Part shown: in pieces, positions 59,871-64,000 of the stretch
Position numbering within the stretch: position 1 is the first letter of the stretch
Layout: each line of letters starts with the position of its first letter
Assembly (NCBI GenBank): GCA_014871385.1
Contig: CM026427.1
Coordinates: 988,068 to 1,052,067, forward strand
From: Ceratodon purpureus
Lineage: Eukaryota > Streptophyta > Bryopsida > Pseudoditrichales > Ditrichaceae
Direction of reading: 5' to 3'
DNA: 64,000 nt
The notes under the pieces: model-generated
Told to the model about the DNA's origin: nothing
Database searches by the model: none
The model's input: only the letters and a program-made list of their open reading frames with translations
Position numbers and translations under genes: made by a program

Positions 59871-61308
59871 GTCTTCTATTCAAATCCAATGACCAAATTT
59901 GTGGCACAAGATTCTCTATCCAAAGACTCAATGCTGGGACCAGAAACAGATCAGTGATTTCTGTCCCATCCTCTTATATTTTCCCAGTTCCAACTAACTC
60001 TTATTGAAGGGGAGTAAATGTTTGGAAATCTTGTTCAGTAGCTCAGGGTGTGGGTTGACGGATTGGAGCACGGGGATGTGAAGAAAGGTTGAATAGGAGC
60101 TATGGCAGCAATGTAGTAGTTACTTGAACGTCTTATTGGCGACCTGAATTCAGGTTACGACATATACCAGGAATTGCATCTGAATGCATGCAGATGGACT
60201 TGGTTTCCAACCCTTTCAGTTATGTACTCCACACACCTTTGTACATTGCAATACCTAGAAATATTCCTTGTATGTCATTAAATTCAGAAGCGTCAGTGTC
60301 ATGTGGTCTGGTTCTGAGGGGACTGCAATTTGTTATCATACATAGTATGTACCCTGCATGGAGATTCACCAAGTCCACCCTTTGGGACATTTCAAGAGCC
60401 ATCATTTCCAATGAGAGTAGTGTCATCCACAAAGCACCAAAAAAAACTCAGCAAGTGTCTCTCCTATTTCAAACCTTGTCAAACCTGGAGTGTGCAAAAT
60501 TTGTCCCACATGTTCCCTCCCAAAAAAATAAAATAAAATAAAATAACTAGTTTTTGTCCCACTCAAGTTTCTCCATGTCTTCTATTTATTTTTTGGAACA
60601 AACGAGGCGCCAGGACCTAAATGCTTAAAAAGAGGCAAGGAACGTGGAGGCCAGCCAAGCGTTTCTCCATGTCTTATTCAGCTGTCTCTCATATTGTTCA
60701 CATTCCTCATGTTTTAGATTGATCGGTAGAGCCTCAAGACTCATATTCTCACTTGCATCTGGTCAGGGAATTTTGACTGACCACAGAAAAACTGCACTCT
60801 GGTTTTAGTTTCCAAGTTATTTTGTGGTGATTGCAGTTCTGCTATGTCAGGTCATTCTCATGTGCTTGCATTGGGTTTGCACATTGTGGTGGGGCAATAC
60901 ATCCAGCACACGTCTTGATCACATGTGTTAGATCTAATTGCTGAAGAAGGGTGCTAATAGACAATTACCTGCACAACTAGGCACTACAACGAGGTCCCTC
61001 CAGAGCTGACTTACATGCTTCTTATCAGTGGAGTTCTAGATTTTTTCCAATTTCTCTCAATGCTTATCACGCATCAATGCCAATGGGGAAAGCATCAACA
61101 AGGGCTCCTTCAAGTGTGAACTCCAAAATGACTTCTACAGTTCTACCTAGGTTTCCTGATTCTTGTAACAAAGTACTTGGAGTATTGAAGTTTGATTGCC
61201 CCCAATGGATTATGTGAGGTTCTGCTACGAAGATGGCTCAATAAACGGTCGTTGTTGATGTCGATGAACTTGGTGTTTGCGGCCTGCACCTGATACATGT
61301 GTTCTTGT

Positions 61309-61623
61309 TTACCGGAACTGGAACGTGTAGACTTGACATTTAATGTAGAAGAATAATGAACTGATCATGCCTCCTGCGATGTCCTTGATCAGGGCTATTA
61401 CTGCACTCCAAAGGCTCATGAGTGCTGAATCTCGTCGAACGAATATACTCACCATCCTTGTGACCGTACTCAATGGGATTGTATAAGCAATTCCGAAATG
61501 TAAAATGCTGGAGACTATGACTTCAATGAGATAGCCATTCGAGTCTTGGAAAAGTTTGCTACTATAAATCAACATATCGACATGGAGGGCGGCATTGACC
61601 GACTGAATGTCGATAGTGCCCAC
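61309..61623 (-). pseudogene. Possible MATE transporter fragment
   Basis: A single leftward frame reads ILHFGIAYTIPLSTVTRMVS followed by hydrophobic LMSLWSAVIALIKDIAGG and MISSLFFY. The L-H-x-x-I-x-Y-x-I-P-x-S-x-x-x-T-R spacing recalls MATE efflux carriers (..IPYGISAAASTRVSNELGAG..), but the conserved NELGAG is gone. No neighbouring exon was recognised, so a decayed fragment or a coincidence are both possible. Confidence 0.3.
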
Positions 61624-62133
61624 AATATTTGCCTAATATGTGCAGCTAATTTGACTGCGAATTTTAAGGCCTGATTTCATGTTTTGACTTCATCATTACA
61701 ACCATGACTTTCAAAGTATGGTAATTATAGCAAAACCAAACGAAATCGCCAATGTTGGGACGTTGATAATTTTTAGTCTAGAATGTCTAACAAAAGATGA
61801 AAACTTCCTCGAATTGCGTCAAGAAACCTCATGAAAGTGTGCCGAAACACCATTGACGAGCCTCAATATTGACTTGTGTTCAAAGTCTTGAAAAGTGATT
61901 AAAATTTTAAAATGTTGGCTTTGTCCGCCATGTGCGAAGTATTGATTTAATGCAGAACCTTGCCGATTACGAAATAAACACATTCAATCAACGAGTTCGA
62001 TACTTTGTTCAAGAAGCTTTGTTTTTTGAATCGTAGTTGTGCATTGTGAGTCAAGTGAATCTCTGGAACACCATCGAAACTAATTACATAAATGGGTCAT
62101 GAAAATGTGCAGATTGCAAGAGTTACTCCTAGT

Positions 62134-64000
62134 TCACTTCACACCAACGATGGCTGCCTCTCCAGGACCCAGCTGGGCTTTCGTCTCTGTAATCTCCTCT
62201 GGACCTTCGTCGTCCTTTGATAGGGGTACTGTCTTGACCTGGTACAATCAAAATCAGTTGCCACAGATCCTCAGAAGCCATCTCAGAACTAAATTATTCA
62301 TCCTCACCAATGACTTAAATTGCCAGTAAAGATGAAGTGGAGAAAAGAATTTCATAACTAGACGATGCCGGTACATTGTTGTAGCGAGGTTGATTAGCAT
62401 ACCAATTCACGGAACTTCAAGATATAAAACATCTCCAAATACCGTCGAGCTTCACGTCTGTGCAGATTGGAAACGTACTTCCAGAATCCATAAACACGAG
62501 TGAGTGTCATCAAGCGCTCAGCATAAAGTTTCCAGGTGAAGCTGCAATTGCACAAAATGAAATCATATTATCAGAGACCACTAACTTGCTTTTCAAAAGT
62601 CAACTTCTCGTTTGTCATTGACATGATGAGGTTTGAGGTTAACGATGCCACACTTCGTACCTAGAATATATGCGTTGCAGAGCAGCCTCCGAAATTTTGG
62701 TCCAAACACTAGGATCCGATCTGACTTTCTCGAAGAAAGCCACAAGCTCCTCAGCCACTTCATCAGGGTGATAAGGATCAATATGAAATCCTGAGAGTCC
62801 ATGTTCGATAATCTCTGCAGGACCACCATGACAGGTAGCAAACGTGGGAAGGCCGCATGTCATCGCCTCCACCACCGTGAGACCAAAGCCTTCGTAAAGC
62901 GCTGGTTGCACGAAAACGCCACCCCCATCAGCAAGGTAGCGGTATAATTCCCCATTCTGAACTCGGTCGGTCTGGGATCGAATCCATCTGAAGTTCCTCT
63001 GCAAGCTATACTCCTTGATTAAGTTGTGCATTTTCTCTATCTCTTTCACTTCCTCCCGGTCTTTGGACTTCGCAGGATCAATCTCTCCACCAACTATCAC
63101 CAAGTGAGTCAGTTCCCTTAATTTCTTGTTTTTCGCATACAGCTCCACCAGTCCAGTGAGGTTCTTGACTCTGTCGAGGCGTGCCATTGTGAAGATAATG
63201 GGCTTACTATTGTCTATGACGCCACTGCAAGACATTCAAGAGACAAAGAAATGTCAATCGATTAAGCTTGCATCTCAGTCTGTAGGAGGAAAAACATTTT
63301 TGAGGGTTTTGTGACTTACATGTGCCCATCAGTTTGAGCAGAGCTGTACAAGAGCTCTTCGATGGCTGGGTGCAGTCTTGTCAAACGACGCTCTTTGTCA
63401 GTATAAGGGAAGTAATAATTCATGTCAGCTCCTGGTGATACGATGTTGAACTTGGGGTCAAAGACGTTTACGCCATTCACTACTCGGTATAACCCCGGCA
63501 TCGTGAACGCCTGGTGGCTCTCGTACTGGCCAACAGTTTTGGCATTGCCGGCAATCTCTTGGTAGGTGCTGGTGATGACAAAATCCGCGTGGTTCATGGC
63601 GATTAGATCAGCAGTGAATTGGCATGAGAAGTGATACTTCTTTTCGAACTTCTCCCAATAGATGTCTGAATCTGGGTACTTGGTCTTCTCCAATGCGTGA
63701 GCAATATTACACTGCAACAATTGTGAATGCAAAATGGTCAGATCCTAGACCAAGTACTATCACTTCCATCAAGAGTTCGACACATATAACACAATGGTCA
63801 ACAATTAACCTTGATTCCTAAATATTTTCATCAACGATTGGGATTGATATGATTAAGCAGGCTGCACTAACCTGCGTTACATCCAAGCGCTGACAGAGCA
63901 AAGACGCCACAAGATTGCCATCAGAGTAGTTGCCAATGATCAAGTCAGGTGGTCCCGAAAGATAAGCACAAATCTCACTAGCTGCTTCCTGTATACACAA
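62134..64000 (-). CDS. SUS: Sucrose synthase, C-terminal five exons (partial)
   Basis: Reversible cleavage of sucrose with UDP into UDP-glucose and fructose; cytosolic and plasma-membrane-associated, feeding cellulose, callose and starch synthesis. Visible exons in reading order: 63988-63872, 63711-63320, 63224-62661, 62541-62403 and 62238-62134. GT-AG introns; 438 residues plus stop. Motifs of the GT-B glycosyltransferase half: [57 protein letters not shown] with the Arg and Lys that bind UDP, and the E-x7-E motif in [20 protein letters not shown]. The tail after KFREL extends about 34 residues beyond the usual core end and closes GEAAIVGVK. The N-terminal half (about 400 residues) lies beyond the right edge. 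Bases 63989-64000 are intron. Confidence 0.97.

Larger units (their letters stand above)
59013..62133. other. Spacer to the sucrose synthase gene
   Basis: AT-rich to 59.4 kb, then mixed. It contains inverted arms at 59546-59870 and a MATE-like pseudogene fragment at 61309-61623. The last few hundred bases should include the sucrose synthase 3' untranslated region. No intact gene. Confidence 0.45.

Noticed and set aside
60188..60541. 117-codon frame considered as a retrotransposon polyprotein piece
   Set aside because: No polymerase, integrase or protease motif; competing frames on both strands.
1..64000. CRISPR array, operon or bacterial defence system
   Set aside because: Spliced genes, plant snRNA promoters and plant transposons show eukaryotic nuclear DNA; no regularly spaced repeats were seen.

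Overview
The window is nuclear DNA of a land plant. It has spliced genes with GT-AG introns, cytosolic ribosomal protein genes with telo-box promoters, a plastid-targeted tetrapyrrole enzyme, sucrose synthase, and plant-type U1 snRNA promoters. Moderate introns, a bryophyte-like intronless ankyrin-type gene and long AT-rich spacers full of small transposons suggest a bryophyte (moss or liverwort). That is inference; nothing here fixes the species.

Layout. 0.4-5.0 kb (-): protoporphyrinogen oxidase, 11 exons, 570 aa. It is head to head with 6.0-6.9 kb (+): ribosomal protein eL31, across about 1 kb carrying a double telo-box. 7-14.7 kb: no gene, with simple repeats, one transposon copy and a tRNA-like hairpin. 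14.8-18.8 kb (+): an 11-exon type I membrane protein, probably the DUF7794 family. 20.3-23.7 kb: two nearly identical U1 snRNA genes in inverted orientation, flanking a small three-exon gene for a predicted plastid protein (-). 24.65-25.05 kb (-): ribosomal protein eL29. 25.9-32.4 kb: repeat land. 35.4-37.1 kb (-): an intronless 587-aa ankyrin-like protein. 43.8-47.65 kb (-): a decayed, internally deleted LINE with its target-site duplication. 48.1-48.9 kb: a perfect-TIR MITE and a young poly(A) retro-insertion. 50.3-57.3 kb: broken PIF/Harbinger coding pieces with nested non-autonomous elements. 62.1 kb to the right edge (-): the C-terminal five exons of sucrose synthase, running off the window.

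The host genes are mostly housekeeping: translation (eL31, eL29), splicing (U1), chlorophyll/haem synthesis and carbon partitioning. They share no operon-like logic. The likely linked regulation is the divergent PPOX/eL31 promoter and the duplicated U1 promoter cassettes, which keep identical USE-TATA-start spacing. The rest is mobile-element history: at least four copies of a TTAACCCC-ended element, two MITEs with TAA duplications and GAGCATC ends, several inverted-repeat elements, a SINE and two LINE-type insertions.

Exon models were built by hand from splice signals, reading frame and remembered protein families. For every spliced gene the exon lengths sum to a whole number of codons. No database search was run.
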